From positions 124,001 through 188,000 of the forward strand of contig NZ_BCNV01000001.1 in the NCBI RefSeq assembly GCF_001570725.1: a stretch of DNA of 64,000 nt. Direction: 5' to 3'. Position numbers and translations under genes: made by a program. Shown here one piece after another: positions 9,024 through 18,130 of the stretch. This stretch comes from Paenibacillus amylolyticus (GTDB taxonomy: Bacteria > Bacillota > Bacilli > Paenibacillales > Paenibacillaceae). The notes below the pieces were generated by a model. That model was not told the DNA's origin, ran no database searches, and saw only the letters and a list, made by a program, of their open reading frames with translations. How positions within the stretch are numbered: the first letter of the stretch is position 1; each line of letters opens with the position of its first letter.

Positions 9024-9506
9024 ATGGAATTGATGCTGCCCGAATTGGACCGACGTAAAACGCAAACAGCTGTTGAGGCTGCGCTGGAAAAATACCGCAT
9101 TTATAAAACGATTGCATTTGAAGAACGAGAGGTTATGGTGACGGCAAGTTATGCCGAGCGATTCCATGGTGCAACCAATGTGACGGGGGATTCCACGGCG
9201 AGAACGGCGATTTATAATGTGGACGTGCAGCGCGCGCGTCAGGCATACTGCGATACGATTGATTTTGTGGTGTCCCGGCTGAGTGAGAAGGAACGTGTAC
9301 TCGTCTGTGAACGATATCTGAAAGACGATGATGTGTTCGACTATAAAGTGTATAACCATGTATTTGATCCGCCTGTCAGCAAGGATACGTATACGAAGAT
9401 TCGTACACGTGCTTTCTACAAAATGGCGCTAGCTCTGTCGGACCGCGGACTGATTAATATGGAGCCTTTGTCCGTGTCTCGGAAAGAGCGGCAGAAGCTG
9501 GGCTAA
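9024..9506 (+). CDS. ArpU-family phage late transcriptional regulator
   Basis: A 160-residue protein of the ArpU family: N-terminal LPELDRRKTQTAVEAALEKY, a central helical part (VSRLSEKERVLVCERYL) and a C-terminal HTH-like segment (PVSKDTYTKIRTRAFYKMALAL) resembling a sigma-like region. ArpU proteins are known from Gram-positive phages as late-gene activators; in PBSX the sigma-like Xpf has the same place. A strong AAAGGAGG precedes the ATG. The gene is divergent from xre-immA. The best candidate target in the window is the tail operon at 18.37 kb. The family call is good; the target is inference. Confidence 0.85.
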   Translation: MELMLPELDRRKTQTAVEAALEKYRIYKTIAFEEREVMVTASYAERFHGATNVTGDSTARTAIYNVDVQRARQAYCDTIDFVVSRLSEKERVLVCERYLKDDDVFDYKVYNHVFDPPVSKDTYTKIRTRAFYKMALALSDRGLINMEPLSVSRKERQKLG

Positions 9507-9606
9507 GCGAACCGAGTAAGAAGTTGATCCTTTAATATCCAAGGTGGATTGGTTACAATAGTTGAACAAACCACAGTTGGCATCAGTCAAAGGAGAGAAG
9601 TCTGTC

Positions 9607-11274
9607 ATGTCGGAAGAGCTCGGAATGCAGGAAATGGTCACGCTGAAGACAATCGCGGAAACGCTCAATACGTCCAATGATCTGAGCTTAATGCTGGATA
9701 CGGTGGTGAGCAAATTGCTGGAGTTGACCGGATTAACTGCCGGCTGGGTGTTCCTCATTAATGAACGCGGAGACTATACCTGTGTTTCAGATTACAATTT
9801 GCCCCCGGCATTACTGCGTGAAGATAAAGAACCCATGCGAACGGGTACCTGCTGGTGTGTGAACCGCTTCAAGGATGGTCGATTGAATCATGCGGTCAAC
9901 ATCATTAACTGTAAGCGGCTGGAGAATGCCGTGGAATTCAAATGGGGAGATACCCATAATATTACCCATCATGCGACCGTACCGCTAAGGTCAGGTGATA
10001 AGATGTTGGGCCTGCTCAACGTGGCTGCGCCAGCTAAGGACCATTTCAGCGACAGTGAACTGGCACTGTTACAGGGCGTGGCGTACCAGATTGGTAGCGC
10101 GATGGAGCGGATGAGATTATATCGTGCGGAGCAGCGACGAGCTGATCTGTATGCCAAGCTGGGGGAGTTCAGTACGGATTTGGGTCTCGCAGTGAACGAA
10201 TGCAGCAATTCTGACGCATTGTCTGTAAAAGTTGTGAAGCTGCTTGGGCAGCATTATGACTGGCCTTTGACCGCAATGATTCAACAGAAAAACGATGTAT
10301 ATACGGTACAGGCAGCCTATACAGGTGGCATCGTTCAAACGTTATCAAGTGCGTCATTATCTATAGAAGCAGCAAACCACATGAACCGTGTGATCAATAG
10401 TCACAGAGCTGTGTCCCTGTCTGCGATAGAAATGAATGAGATTTTCACGAGGGGCGAGCCTGACAAAACGATGGATTCCCTTGTCTCGGGGATTGCTGCT
10501 CCCCTTCCCTACCATACACCAGGTGAAACGAGAATTCTAATGATTAGACTTGGAACATCGGGTCCCACACGGGCGGACTTTGAAGTACTGGAGGCACTGG
10601 CCGAGCATATTACAGCCTCATGGGAGAGTCTGAAGCTGGCGGAGAATCGCCGCGAACTGGCACGGCTGGAGGAGAGAAACCGATTGGCTCGGGATCTGCA
10701 TGATTCGGTCAATCAGATTCTGTTCTCCCTATCGTTAACGGCTAAAGGTGTGGAAAGTATGTTATCCGGCTCCGAACAGTTGCACCCGGCAGTGGAAGCG
10801 ATGAAGGATATTAGGTCTTTGTCTCAGGAGGCTCTTAAGGAAATGCGTGCATTGATTATGCAGCTTCGTCCCGCAGGACTGGAAGAAGGACTGCTCCAAG
10901 CCCTACAGGAATATGGCACCAGCCAGGGTCTACAAGTGGTGGTGAATCGGACGGGAATGCGGTCTTTACCACGTAATATAGAAGAAGCATTGTGGCGAAT
11001 CGGGCAGGAAGCACTGAATAATGTACGGAAACACGCGGGTGTTCGTTCTGCTGAGGTCACCCTCAAGCTAAGTGATTATGAAGCGATGCTCACCGTCACA
11101 GACAAGGGAAAAGGCGGAGCGAACAAGCCAAAATCGTCGTCTGGAAGTTCACTTGGTCTGTCCATTATGAAGGAACGTGCTGAATCACTTGGGGGCAGGT
11201 TAGAAATAGTTAGTTCTTCCCGTAAGGGAACGACAGTAACGGCAGTCATTCCACTTCCGTTCGAAGCTGTATAA
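9607..11274 (+). CDS. GAF-domain sensor histidine kinase (NarL-type partner)
   Basis: A 555-residue cytosolic kinase without membrane segments. Residues about 20-155 form a GAF domain containing four cysteines (C59, C82, C84, C102; TGTCWC and NCKR), a second GAF-like segment spans about 185-345, and a HisKA_3 dimerisation domain carries the phospho-acceptor H365 (ARDLHDSVNQ). A HATPase_c domain ends the protein (EALNNVRKHA, GSSLGLSIM). The ATG at 9607 has AGGAGAG with good spacing; an in-frame TTG at 9562 would add 15 residues and lacks a ribosome site. The response regulator follows after 18 bp. Cysteine clusters in GAF sensors such as AirS bind Fe-S, so redox or oxygen sensing is a reasonable hypothesis, not shown. 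Confidence 0.92.
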   Translation: MSEELGMQEMVTLKTIAETLNTSNDLSLMLDTVVSKLLELTGLTAGWVFLINERGDYTCVSDYNLPPALLREDKEPMRTGTCWCVNRFKDGRLNHAVNIINCKRLENAVEFKWGDTHNITHHATVPLRSGDKMLGLLNVAAPAKDHFSDSELALLQGVAYQIGSAMERMRLYRAEQRRADLYAKLGEFSTDLGLAVNECSNSDALSVKVVKLLGQHYDWPLTAMIQQKNDVYTVQAAYTGGIVQTLSSASLSIEAANHMNRVINSHRAVSLSAIEMNEIFTRGEPDKTMDSLVSGIAAPLPYHTPGETRILMIRLGTSGPTRADFEVLEALAEHITASWESLKLAENRRELARLEERNRLARDLHDSVNQILFSLSLTAKGVESMLSGSEQLHPAVEAMKDIRSLSQEALKEMRALIMQLRPAGLEEGLLQALQEYGTSQGLQVVVNRTGMRSLPRNIEEALWRIGQEALNNVRKHAGVRSAEVTLKLSDYEAMLTVTDKGKGGANKPKSSSGSSLGLSIMKERAESLGGRLEIVSSSRKGTTVTAVIPLPFEAV

Positions 11275-11292
11275 AGTCAGGGGGAAGAAGAG

Positions 11293-12027
11293 ATGCCGAT
11301 TACAATATTGCTCGCAGATGATCATGCGATGGTGAGAAGAGGGCTACATGTTTTTTTGACCACGCAACAAGATATGAAGGTTGTTGGCGAAGCATCGAAC
11401 GGGCAGGAAGCATTGGAGCAGGCGGAAGCATTAAAACCCGACGTGGTATTAATGGATCTGCATATGCCGGTTATGGACGGAATTGAAACAGCCAGACGGT
11501 TGCGTACGTTAATGCCAGCAACACGAATCATTGTGCTCACATCGTTTTCCGATCAGGATCATGTCGTTCCCGCTGTTCGCGCAGGGGTGAAAGGATATCT
11601 GCTCAAGGATATAGAACCGGAGGATTTGGCCGTAGCCATTCGTAATGTGCATGCAGGTCAGGTAGAATTGCATCCCGCCGCAGCAGGTCAATTGATGCAT
11701 GTGATGGCTTCATCCGATTGGTCTATAAATGAACAACAACCACAGCATATACCGACAGATCGGTCAGCAGACAATCAACATCAGGAGCCAAAGCAGGCTG
11801 GAAAATCAAATGAAACATCCCTTGGTGGTCCGGATATGCTCACTCGCCGTGAACAAGAAGTCTTGGGGCTGATTGCGCAAGGACTGAGCAACAAGGAAAT
11901 TGCAGTTCAATTAGTCATCACAGAAAAAACGGTCAAAACCCATGTCAGTCATCTGCTGGACAAACTCGGGCTGGCGGATCGGACGCAAGCGGCTCTTCAT
12001 GCCGTAAGAAATGGCTGGGTCGTCTGA
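11293..12027 (+). CDS. NarL/LuxR-type response regulator
   Basis: A 244-residue response regulator. The receiver domain (1-120) has acidic pocket residues D9/D10, phospho-acceptor D55 (VVLMDLHMP) and the conserved Lys at about 105 (GYLLKD). A Gln/Ser-rich linker (about 145-180) connects to a LuxR-type HTH (LTRREQEVLGLIAQGLSNKEI) at about 183-240. It is the cognate partner of the kinase 18 bp upstream. Targets are unknown; the flavin reductase and VOC genes downstream are possible. A terminator follows the stop codon. Confidence 0.95.
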   Translation: MPITILLADDHAMVRRGLHVFLTTQQDMKVVGEASNGQEALEQAEALKPDVVLMDLHMPVMDGIETARRLRTLMPATRIIVLTSFSDQDHVVPAVRAGVKGYLLKDIEPEDLAVAIRNVHAGQVELHPAAAGQLMHVMASSDWSINEQQPQHIPTDRSADNQHQEPKQAGKSNETSLGGPDMLTRREQEVLGLIAQGLSNKEIAVQLVITEKTVKTHVSHLLDKLGLADRTQAALHAVRNGWVV

Positions 12028-12058
12028 CCAATTCCGACATATCTTCATACTTAAGTCG

Positions 12059-12090
12059 TATAAACTCAACCTAAAGGTTGAGTTTTTTGG
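12059..12090 (+). terminator. Terminator after the two-component operon
   Basis: ACTCAACC-TAAA-GGTTGAGT hairpin followed by a T-run. Confidence 0.85.
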
Positions 12091-12220
12091 TATTTCAAGT
12101 TAAGTCTATCTGCTGACGAATTGGCTGCGGAAGAAAGGTAAGATAAAGATAGCCAAAGATGGATCGGTTGAAGGAACGTTAAATTCAAAAACAATAAAAA
12201 AACCAAGGAGAGTGACATGG

Positions 12221-12796
12221 ATGAATATCGTTATATTGGCAGGTAGCAATCGGAACAATGCAACCAGTACACGTTTGGGAGAATACGCAGTGGAGATTAT
12301 TCGGGCTCAGGGGCATCAGGCCAGCTTGTTTGATCTGTATCAGACGCCCCTTCCATTCTACGCGCCAGATGAGAAACAAGCGGATCATGAACATCTGGCA
12401 GACCTGAACACGCGTATGCTTGAGGCAGACGCCATCATCCTGTCTACGCCAGAGTATCATGGCAGTATTAGCGGTGTGCTCAAAAATGCACTGGATCACC
12501 TGAGCCAGGCTCATTTCAGTGGCAAGCCCGTCCTGTCCATCAGCTCCTCTGGTGGAGCTGTGGGGGTAAGTTCGCTTTTACAGCTGCAAGCGATTGTTCG
12601 CAATCTGCATGGCATCAATGCCCAGGAGTGGATTTCCATTGGTGGTGCGCAGCGCAGACGATTCGAAGCGACATTTGACGGATACGAGGAGTACGAAGGC
12701 AGTCAGGATATAGAGGACCGGGTGCAGCGGGTCATTGGATCATTTTTAAATCTGGCCGAGACGTTAACGAATGCGCGGAATTCATCCATGAGTTGA
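12221..12796 (+). CDS. NADPH-dependent FMN reductase (NAD(P)H oxidoreductase)
   Basis: A 191-residue flavodoxin-fold protein. The phosphate-binding loop AGSNRNNATSTRLG follows the first beta strand, and the second signature TPEYHGSISGVLKNALDHLS matches the NADPH-dependent FMN reductase/chromate reductase family. The reaction is reduction of FMN or quinone-like substrates with NAD(P)H. The ATG at 12221 is chosen because AAGGAG lies ten bases upstream; a GTG nine bases earlier is too close. Two VOC genes follow on the same strand with small gaps, so the three may be co-transcribed in a detoxification role (inference). Confidence 0.92.
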   Translation: MNIVILAGSNRNNATSTRLGEYAVEIIRAQGHQASLFDLYQTPLPFYAPDEKQADHEHLADLNTRMLEADAIILSTPEYHGSISGVLKNALDHLSQAHFSGKPVLSISSSGGAVGVSSLLQLQAIVRNLHGINAQEWISIGGAQRRRFEATFDGYEEYEGSQDIEDRVQRVIGSFLNLAETLTNARNSSMS

Positions 12797-12838
12797 GAAC
12801 GAAGACGAAAATGGGAAATGGAAAAGAGGTTGAGCATC

Positions 12839-13297
12839 ATGATTACAGGCATTTTTGAAACACATCTAAACGTAACGGATCTGGAGAGATCCCATCATTT
12901 CTATGAAACAGTGCTGGGTTTACCCCATGCTTATATGCAGAAAGAACGTGGGAACTCCTTCTACTGGATCGGTGGAAAAGGCAATGCCATGCTAGGATTG
13001 TGGCAAAAGAAACCTTCCGAGGTGAAACGTCAGCACTTTGCTTTTCATGTATCTCTGGAGGATATGAAACATGCGGTGGCTCACTTGGAGAACAAAGGGA
13101 TTAAGACACAGAACTTCCTGGATGATGATATTGGTGAACTGTACGTCTTCGGCTGGATGCCCGCGGTATCTGTATATTTTACCGATCCAGATGGTCATTC
13201 GCTTGAATTCATCGCCATGCTCCAGGATGAAGCAAAGCCTGAGCTAGGCATGGTGCCATGGAGTCAGTGGGAGGAGATGCAGGAGAAGATCGTATGA
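12839..13297 (+). CDS. VOC (glyoxalase/dioxygenase-fold) protein
   Basis: A 152-residue single VOC domain protein: FETHLNVTDLERSHHFYETVLGL at the start and YFTDPDGHSLEFIAM at the end, with likely metal ligands His7, His64-region and Glu near 125. This superfamily includes glyoxalase I, fosfomycin-resistance enzymes and ring-cleaving dioxygenases; the substrate cannot be told. The ATG at 12839 has AGAGG ten bases upstream, while the ATG at 12818 overlaps that ribosome site. The stop overlaps the start of the next VOC gene by four bases (ATGA), which indicates translational coupling. Confidence 0.88.
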   Translation: MITGIFETHLNVTDLERSHHFYETVLGLPHAYMQKERGNSFYWIGGKGNAMLGLWQKKPSEVKRQHFAFHVSLEDMKHAVAHLENKGIKTQNFLDDDIGELYVFGWMPAVSVYFTDPDGHSLEFIAMLQDEAKPELGMVPWSQWEEMQEKIV

Positions 13298-13929
13298 TGA
13301 TCGAAGAATTACAGTTATATACAGCACGGCTGGAGGACCTCAAGCACTTTTATCGTGATACGTTGGGAATGGAGGTGTTCAGTGTCACGGATCAGGCCTT
13401 CAACCTACAGGTTGGAAGGACAAAGATGATTTTCAAGCAGAGTGAAACAGATCGTGAGCCCTTCTACCATGTGGCATGGTTGCTTCCGACGAATCGGTTC
13501 AAGGAAGCGAAGCAATGGACTGCATTACGTGTTGTTTTAAGCAGGGAAGAAGATCGGGATGAGACGTATTCTACTAACTGGAACTCTCATTCTCTTTATT
13601 TCGAAGATCCGGCAGGCAATATTATCGAGCTAATTGCTCATCATCGTATTCAGAACGAGAGTGATCACGACTTCTCGACTAAAGATATATTACAGGTGTG
13701 TGAGGTTGGACTGGTGACGGATGATGTTCTGTCTACGGTGAATGAGCTTCAGCAGATTGGACTCACGCGCTGGGGTGAGGTGAGTGAAACCTTTGCTCCT
13801 GTAGGAGATGTGCATGGTCTGTTTATCGTGGTGAAGAAACATCGGACGTGGTTTTTCTCTACGCAAAAAGCACAGATCTATCCGCTGGAAGTGTCCATTC
13901 GTGACGTGGGCAGGCTTCGAATCGGCTAA
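13294..13929 (+). CDS. Second VOC-family protein, two-module
   Basis: A 211-residue protein coupled to the preceding VOC gene by an ATGA overlap. The first half is a typical VOC module (LYTARLEDLKHFYRDTLGMEV, then LYFEDPAGNIIELIAHH). The second half (QVCEVGLVTDDVLSTVNELQ...) looks like a weaker, shorter second module. AGGAG is correctly spaced for the first of two consecutive ATGs (13294 and 13297). The pairing with an adjacent VOC gene and a flavin reductase suggests a shared substrate class. No further substrate information is visible. Confidence 0.85.
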   Translation: MMIEELQLYTARLEDLKHFYRDTLGMEVFSVTDQAFNLQVGRTKMIFKQSETDREPFYHVAWLLPTNRFKEAKQWTALRVVLSREEDRDETYSTNWNSHSLYFEDPAGNIIELIAHHRIQNESDHDFSTKDILQVCEVGLVTDDVLSTVNELQQIGLTRWGEVSETFAPVGDVHGLFIVVKKHRTWFFSTQKAQIYPLEVSIRDVGRLRIG

Positions 13930-14012
13930 ACTTTATATTCCAGAGCAAAACGGGCATATGTGGAGCCATTCCATCATGTTATAGAAGTAAACGCTTTATT
14001 TATTAATTAGGA

Positions 14013-14205
14013 TATATAAATTGAATTAAATTTACACGATAACGGAGAGGACAGAAAAAACCTGAAAAAGCGAAGGTAAAAGCTTTCTGAAAGAAAGCTA
14101 CTTTGTAAGCATAATCTCACATTTATCGCCGGATGTTCCCTTAGGAAAGGGAATCGAAAAAAAATGGGGATAACAGAGATTTGAAGGTAGTTCTGTCAGG
14201 CTTAC
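14013..14205 (+). repeat. Structured repeat family A, copy 3 (right arm lost)
   Basis: The left end (TATATAAATTGAATTAAATTTACAC) resembles copy 4, and the GGACAG...CTGTC arms are present (14049-14197). The right terminal repeat is missing: the core runs straight into the translation start region of the next gene. The central hairpin is also more decayed than in other copies. Confidence 0.75.
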
Positions 14206-14217
14206 AGATGATGAAGG

Positions 14218-15180
14218 GTGGTGGCAAGCTTGGATCGACGTTTGTTGGAAGAAGGACTAGCGATTATCGTTTCCAGTCGGGAGCGTACAGGAGATCTGTG
14301 GCATGCCCATTATGGGGCGGGTGCGATTGCGGCATATTTTTGGGTACGGGAAAATCGTCTCACTGCCCTTGCCGCCGGCAGTGTTACCGCCGAAGCAAAA
14401 GCCATGCTTCGCCAGCATGGAGTCAGCCCTGGTCAGACCTCTCCGATTGGTGAAATGATGCCCAGGGAAGATGCCGAAGCGCGTATTACGGACGCATTGG
14501 ATCGAACGATTGGAGAGTTGCACTGGGTTGGACACCAGGCCATCTACGGGGCAATCAGTCTGAAGGCCATTCGCGAACTGGATGGATGGGGTACTGCGGA
14601 GGATATTGGTCGGCTGGTTGAACTGATCGATTCATTCGATCGAACTATCCCAGGAAGATCCTGGATGAATACGACCGTGAAAGAAATTCGTAGTCTGAAG
14701 CCGGAAAAGAGCGATGGTTTCCCTGAGATTGAAGATCCAACGCAGTTGTCACGCCTGATTCTGGATGAGCTTGGTGCGTTCCAGACTATCTATCACGCGG
14801 AAGCACATCATGACCTGATCGGCCATATGCTGACCTACGGACATGCGCTTAACATATTATATGAATTGGGTTATCCTGCATTATTCCATAAAGGCATTCC
14901 ACCTTTCCTTACTATGGTGAAGGCGCTACGTTTAAGCCGAGATGTGAACAGCGAACAGGAGATGCCGACACTGCAATCACCTGTAGACTTGCTGCCACTA
15001 TCGCGGGCGGAACGTTCCGTAGCACTGCCCCATGAACTGGAGTACTGGCTCACCGATAGACGTTCCCGTGACTGGTATGGAGGTCATGTGTTCAAATTCC
15101 CGTTCAGCTTCTATCATCATGCCAAGAACGGGGAACCTGTACCGGAAACATGGGAGAACTTTCGTTATATCATCGCGTGA
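14218..15180 (+). CDS. Unrecognised His-rich protein
   Basis: A 320-residue protein I cannot assign. It is soluble, mostly helical and rich in His and Trp at conserved-looking positions (LWHAHYGAGAIAAYFW near the N-terminus; YHAEAHHDLIGHMLTYGHAL near 195-215), and this His cluster could bind a metal. No signal peptide or membrane segment is visible. The start is uncertain: GTG 14218 or 14221, or TTG 14230, which has AAGGGTGG at better spacing. The gene is flanked on both sides by family A repeats in the same orientation (copies 3 and 4), and the upstream copy replaces a normal leader. A terminator lies 30 bp after the stop. Confidence 0.75.
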   Translation: MVASLDRRLLEEGLAIIVSSRERTGDLWHAHYGAGAIAAYFWVRENRLTALAAGSVTAEAKAMLRQHGVSPGQTSPIGEMMPREDAEARITDALDRTIGELHWVGHQAIYGAISLKAIRELDGWGTAEDIGRLVELIDSFDRTIPGRSWMNTTVKEIRSLKPEKSDGFPEIEDPTQLSRLILDELGAFQTIYHAEAHHDLIGHMLTYGHALNILYELGYPALFHKGIPPFLTMVKALRLSRDVNSEQEMPTLQSPVDLLPLSRAERSVALPHELEYWLTDRRSRDWYGGHVFKFPFSFYHHAKNGEPVPETWENFRYIIA

Positions 15181-15205
15181 GACGGAACCAACGAGTTGGA
15201 ACAAA

Positions 15206-15245
15206 ATGAAGAGCACTTGCCAAAACTGGCAGGTGCTTGTTTTAT
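15206..15245 (+). terminator. Terminator after the 14.2-kb gene
   Basis: GAGCACTTGCCA pairs with TGGCAGGTGCTT around an AAAC loop, followed by TGTTTTA. Confidence 0.8.
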
Positions 15246-15327
15246 GGATGTTATAGTTTTATTCAGATTAAAACCGACGATTAACCGCCACAGAGACAAC
15301 TACATTCATGCGTATTTCATCCCGATT

Positions 15328-15441
15328 ACCATCAGCACGAGTGGGCAAAGGCGGTAAGATGGTATTATCGGATCAGTAGCAAGGAGGACACACCGACAGC
15401 TCATACGCTAAAGTACAGACCGGCCATGGGGCCGGTTTTTT
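15328..15441 (+). ncRNA. Conserved leader/sRNA-like element C, copy 1
   Basis: About 115 bp that match the sequence at 18131-18243. Long identical blocks include GTATTATCGGATCA, TAGCAAGG and CATACGCTAA, and both copies end in a strong terminator (here ACCGGCC with GGCCGGT at 15419-15436, then T6). Conservation begins upstream of the likely transcribed part and may include a promoter. No open reading frame is conserved. It may be a small RNA or a transcription attenuator. It lies about 300 bp upstream of the DUF4127 gene. Confidence 0.6.
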
Positions 15442-15487
15442 AATTCGGTGATTGCCTCCTTGCCCTGATCGGGTATTAAAGACTAGA

Positions 15488-15720
15488 TATATAAGTTGAA
15501 CTAACGATTTACACGAGAACGAAGAGGACAGAAATAACCTGAAGAAGCGGAGCTAAAAGCTTTCTCCAAGAAAGCTACTTCGGAAGCATACACTGCGCCT
15601 TTATCCACGGATTTCTACCTTTATATAAGTGGATCAAGAAAATCCGGGGATAACAGCGATCGGAAGGTTGTTCTGTCATCGAAGTGGCAAGTGTAAATAA
15701 ACTGTAGTTCAACTTATATA
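15488..15720 (+). repeat. Structured repeat family A, copy 4 (best preserved)
   Basis: A perfect 16-bp terminal inverted repeat, TATATAAGTTGAACTA (15488-15503) against its complement at 15705-15720. Further inward are TTTACAC (15508-15514) with GTGTAAA (15691-15697), GGACAGAA with TTCTGTC, and a central TTATCC...GGATAA hairpin. The whole 233 bp can fold into one branched structure. It ends seven bases before the AGGAGG of the DUF4127 gene. Confidence 0.9.
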
Positions 15721-15741
15721 GATAACAGGAGGCTACGTGAT

Positions 15742-17592
15742 ATGAAAACAGTATTGTATGTTCCACTGGATGATCGTCCAGCGAATCTGGATGATGTGAT
15801 TGTGCAAGGGAAAGCAGCCGGTATCCATATCGTTACACCGAACCTGAGTGATCTTAAGAATCGTCTGGACTCGGAGAAAACCGTAGATGGCACAACGCTG
15901 CTCGGCACCTCCACGCCGGTTTATGGCAAACCGTCCAAGATTCATGACTTTATTCTGAAACATGCTGCCAAGGTCGACGGATTCATTATCTCATCCGATA
16001 TGCTCGCTTATGGCGGTCTGATTGGCAGTCGTCAGCTCCGCGAAGATGGGGGAGGTACCTATCCGGAGTACGATGAGGAAACCACTCGTTTGCTGGATGT
16101 GATCCGGGTGATCAAGCAGAAATATCCACGCAAACCCGTATTCGTAATGGATACCATTATGCGTCTAGCTACAACCTCGTTTGCAGATGGCTTGGCGCTC
16201 GATGCATATAATGAATCCCGTGCGTTGATGCAGCAGCCACGCCAGACGTACACCGAGTTTGAAGATATTATTCAAGGTTATAACCAATCCCAGGATGGGG
16301 TGGAGTATGGGACAACGACCTATTTTGATAAAGAACAATATTACAACACAAGACAGCATAAATTCAAAACGAATCTATACATTCTGGATCAGCTGGCCCG
16401 CACAGGTTATATCGATTTCCTCGCAGTTGGCGTCGACGATGCCAATACGCAGGGTGTTCAGATCAATGAAATCAAATATGTAGAAGCACGGATCAATGAA
16501 TGGCTGGGTGGAACCAATGGACAAAATCCAGATCGTGCTATCATCCTGCCGGATGCAGATGGTCTGGGGCACGCTTTGGTCGCTCGCATGGCGAACCAGT
16601 TGTTCCGAGGCGGAGCGAAGACACGTTACGCAGTGAAATATTTTGGTCCTCACGGCAATACCATCATTAACACATATGAATACATGGATGTACATGAGAA
16701 TGTGGTTCGTCATGTGGATATTGTTGGAGGTGTGCTTGTGGCCGACTCGGCATATCCTGAACCGGAGGTGGTGACGAATGCGGGTGCTGGCTTGGAAAAT
16801 GAACAGCTAGTGGCTGTAGCAGCCGATCAGGTTGTCCCATTTGACATGGCTTCCGAGTTGGATCGTATGACCAAGGGTCACCCGGGTAATTCCGGGGAGA
16901 ACACAAGCATCGACATTGAGATTATTGCGATTACCGCTCTGGATCAGGTGCAGGCTGCGTTGGAGCAATTGACGCTAAATAGTGAGCAAGGTCTGCCTTC
17001 GGTATTGATTGATTTTGTGGGTAAAGGACCAGCCAATGTCGATGTTGCTGAAGCGTTGCTAAACAGCCCATATACCGGACGAGTGCTGGGATATAGTGCT
17101 TGGAATACACCAGGTAACAAGATCGGTATTGCTGTAGGCATGGGACAGTCGAGGTACGCGTTGATTACAACAGAGAAGCATGAGCATAAATTGCGAGATG
17201 CGATGAATGCGCATGGCTCGCTGTTGTTTAAGCGTTTCCTGAAGGATTATTACTACAAAGCGGTAGCGATTGCGGACATCCGCACATATTCCCGAGCCCA
17301 TGCGCTGTATACCAACGTGGCTACTCTGTCGGATCAGAATATGCTGCTGTTCAACTCAGAGGAAGACTATGCCCATTTGCAAACATTGCTCCGTGATTTA
17401 ATGCAGACTTATACTACGGCGCTTGCGAATAAAACTGCCTTCCAGACAGGCAATGTGGCGATCAAAGAGATCTGTGATGGTGAATTGTCTTACGCGACGT
17501 ATGGCAGTGCACTGCTTGAATATGCGAACCCTGATTTTATCTGGGGCCGTGCGTTTGAGATTACGTTGAACCCGCAGGTTACACTGAACTAA
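15742..17592 (+). CDS. DUF4127 family protein
   Basis: A 616-residue protein with the DUF4127 hallmark at its N-terminus (VLYVPLDDRPAN) and further family-like segments (ISSDMLAYGGLIGSR, AVGVDDANTQG, ILPDADGLGHAL). No signal peptide or membrane segment is visible, so it looks cytosolic. The biochemical role of DUF4127 is not known to me; conserved acidic and His residues suggest a hydrolase or metal-dependent enzyme, which is inference. The ATG follows AGGAGG. The structured repeat copy 4 forms its immediate upstream leader. It is convergent with the DUF3139 gene, with only four bases between the two stops. Confidence 0.88.
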   Translation: MKTVLYVPLDDRPANLDDVIVQGKAAGIHIVTPNLSDLKNRLDSEKTVDGTTLLGTSTPVYGKPSKIHDFILKHAAKVDGFIISSDMLAYGGLIGSRQLREDGGGTYPEYDEETTRLLDVIRVIKQKYPRKPVFVMDTIMRLATTSFADGLALDAYNESRALMQQPRQTYTEFEDIIQGYNQSQDGVEYGTTTYFDKEQYYNTRQHKFKTNLYILDQLARTGYIDFLAVGVDDANTQGVQINEIKYVEARINEWLGGTNGQNPDRAIILPDADGLGHALVARMANQLFRGGAKTRYAVKYFGPHGNTIINTYEYMDVHENVVRHVDIVGGVLVADSAYPEPEVVTNAGAGLENEQLVAVAADQVVPFDMASELDRMTKGHPGNSGENTSIDIEIIAITALDQVQAALEQLTLNSEQGLPSVLIDFVGKGPANVDVAEALLNSPYTGRVLGYSAWNTPGNKIGIAVGMGQSRYALITTEKHEHKLRDAMNAHGSLLFKRFLKDYYYKAVAIADIRTYSRAHALYTNVATLSDQNMLLFNSEEDYAHLQTLLRDLMQTYTTALANKTAFQTGNVAIKEICDGELSYATYGSALLEYANPDFIWGRAFEITLNPQVTLN

Positions 17593-17596
17593 ACTG

Positions 17597-17941
17597 CTAT
17601 CTCACCATGGGCTCCTCGTGTTTGGGATGATCACTGGTATGACTGTACTGCTTAATCTCGCCGTTGTTAAAAATGATGTATTGGTACTTGGCTTCGGGTT
17701 CATCCGCGAATGTTACGGAAGCACCGTAAGGTGCTTCAGAGCTTTTTGAAGAGTACGTACCTTTTATTTCGATAAGCTGTTCGTGTGAATAACCCTTCTG
17801 TTCCATCAGGTAAGTGGTTACCTGTTGTTCAGCTTCATTTTTCTTCAGCGGATTACCAAGCAGTCCGAAGTAGACCCAGCAGGATAACCCGAGTATAACT
17901 GCTAAGATGACAACTGAAGTGGCCTTGAATGTTTTACTCAT
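17597..17941 (-). CDS. DUF3139 family membrane-anchored protein
   Basis: A 114-residue protein with one N-terminal membrane anchor (about residues 8-28, VVILAVILGLSCWVYFGLL) followed by an extracytoplasmic domain typical of DUF3139 small proteins (NEAEQQVTTYLMEQKGY). The start at 17941 is supported by AAGGAGAA on the minus strand; a longer frame to 17962 overlaps this ribosome site. The function is unknown. Confidence 0.75.
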   Translation of the reverse strand: MSKTFKATSVVILAVILGLSCWVYFGLLGNPLKKNEAEQQVTTYLMEQKGYSHEQLIEIKGTYSSKSSEAPYGASVTFADEPEAKYQYIIFNNGEIKQYSHTSDHPKHEEPMVR

Positions 17942-18130
17942 AGGTATTTCTCCTTCTTTCACGTAAGCGACAATGAATTTAATAATGAAATATTAATATA
18001 TTTGGATATATTTATCAATTCATTGATCTTGATCTTAATGCTTACTTAGATATCCTTTAAAATGATGCTTCCAGAATCGTCTTTTTTCCACCCGAACGAC
18101 TCCCTTAATCGCACCGAAGTCGTACGGAAC

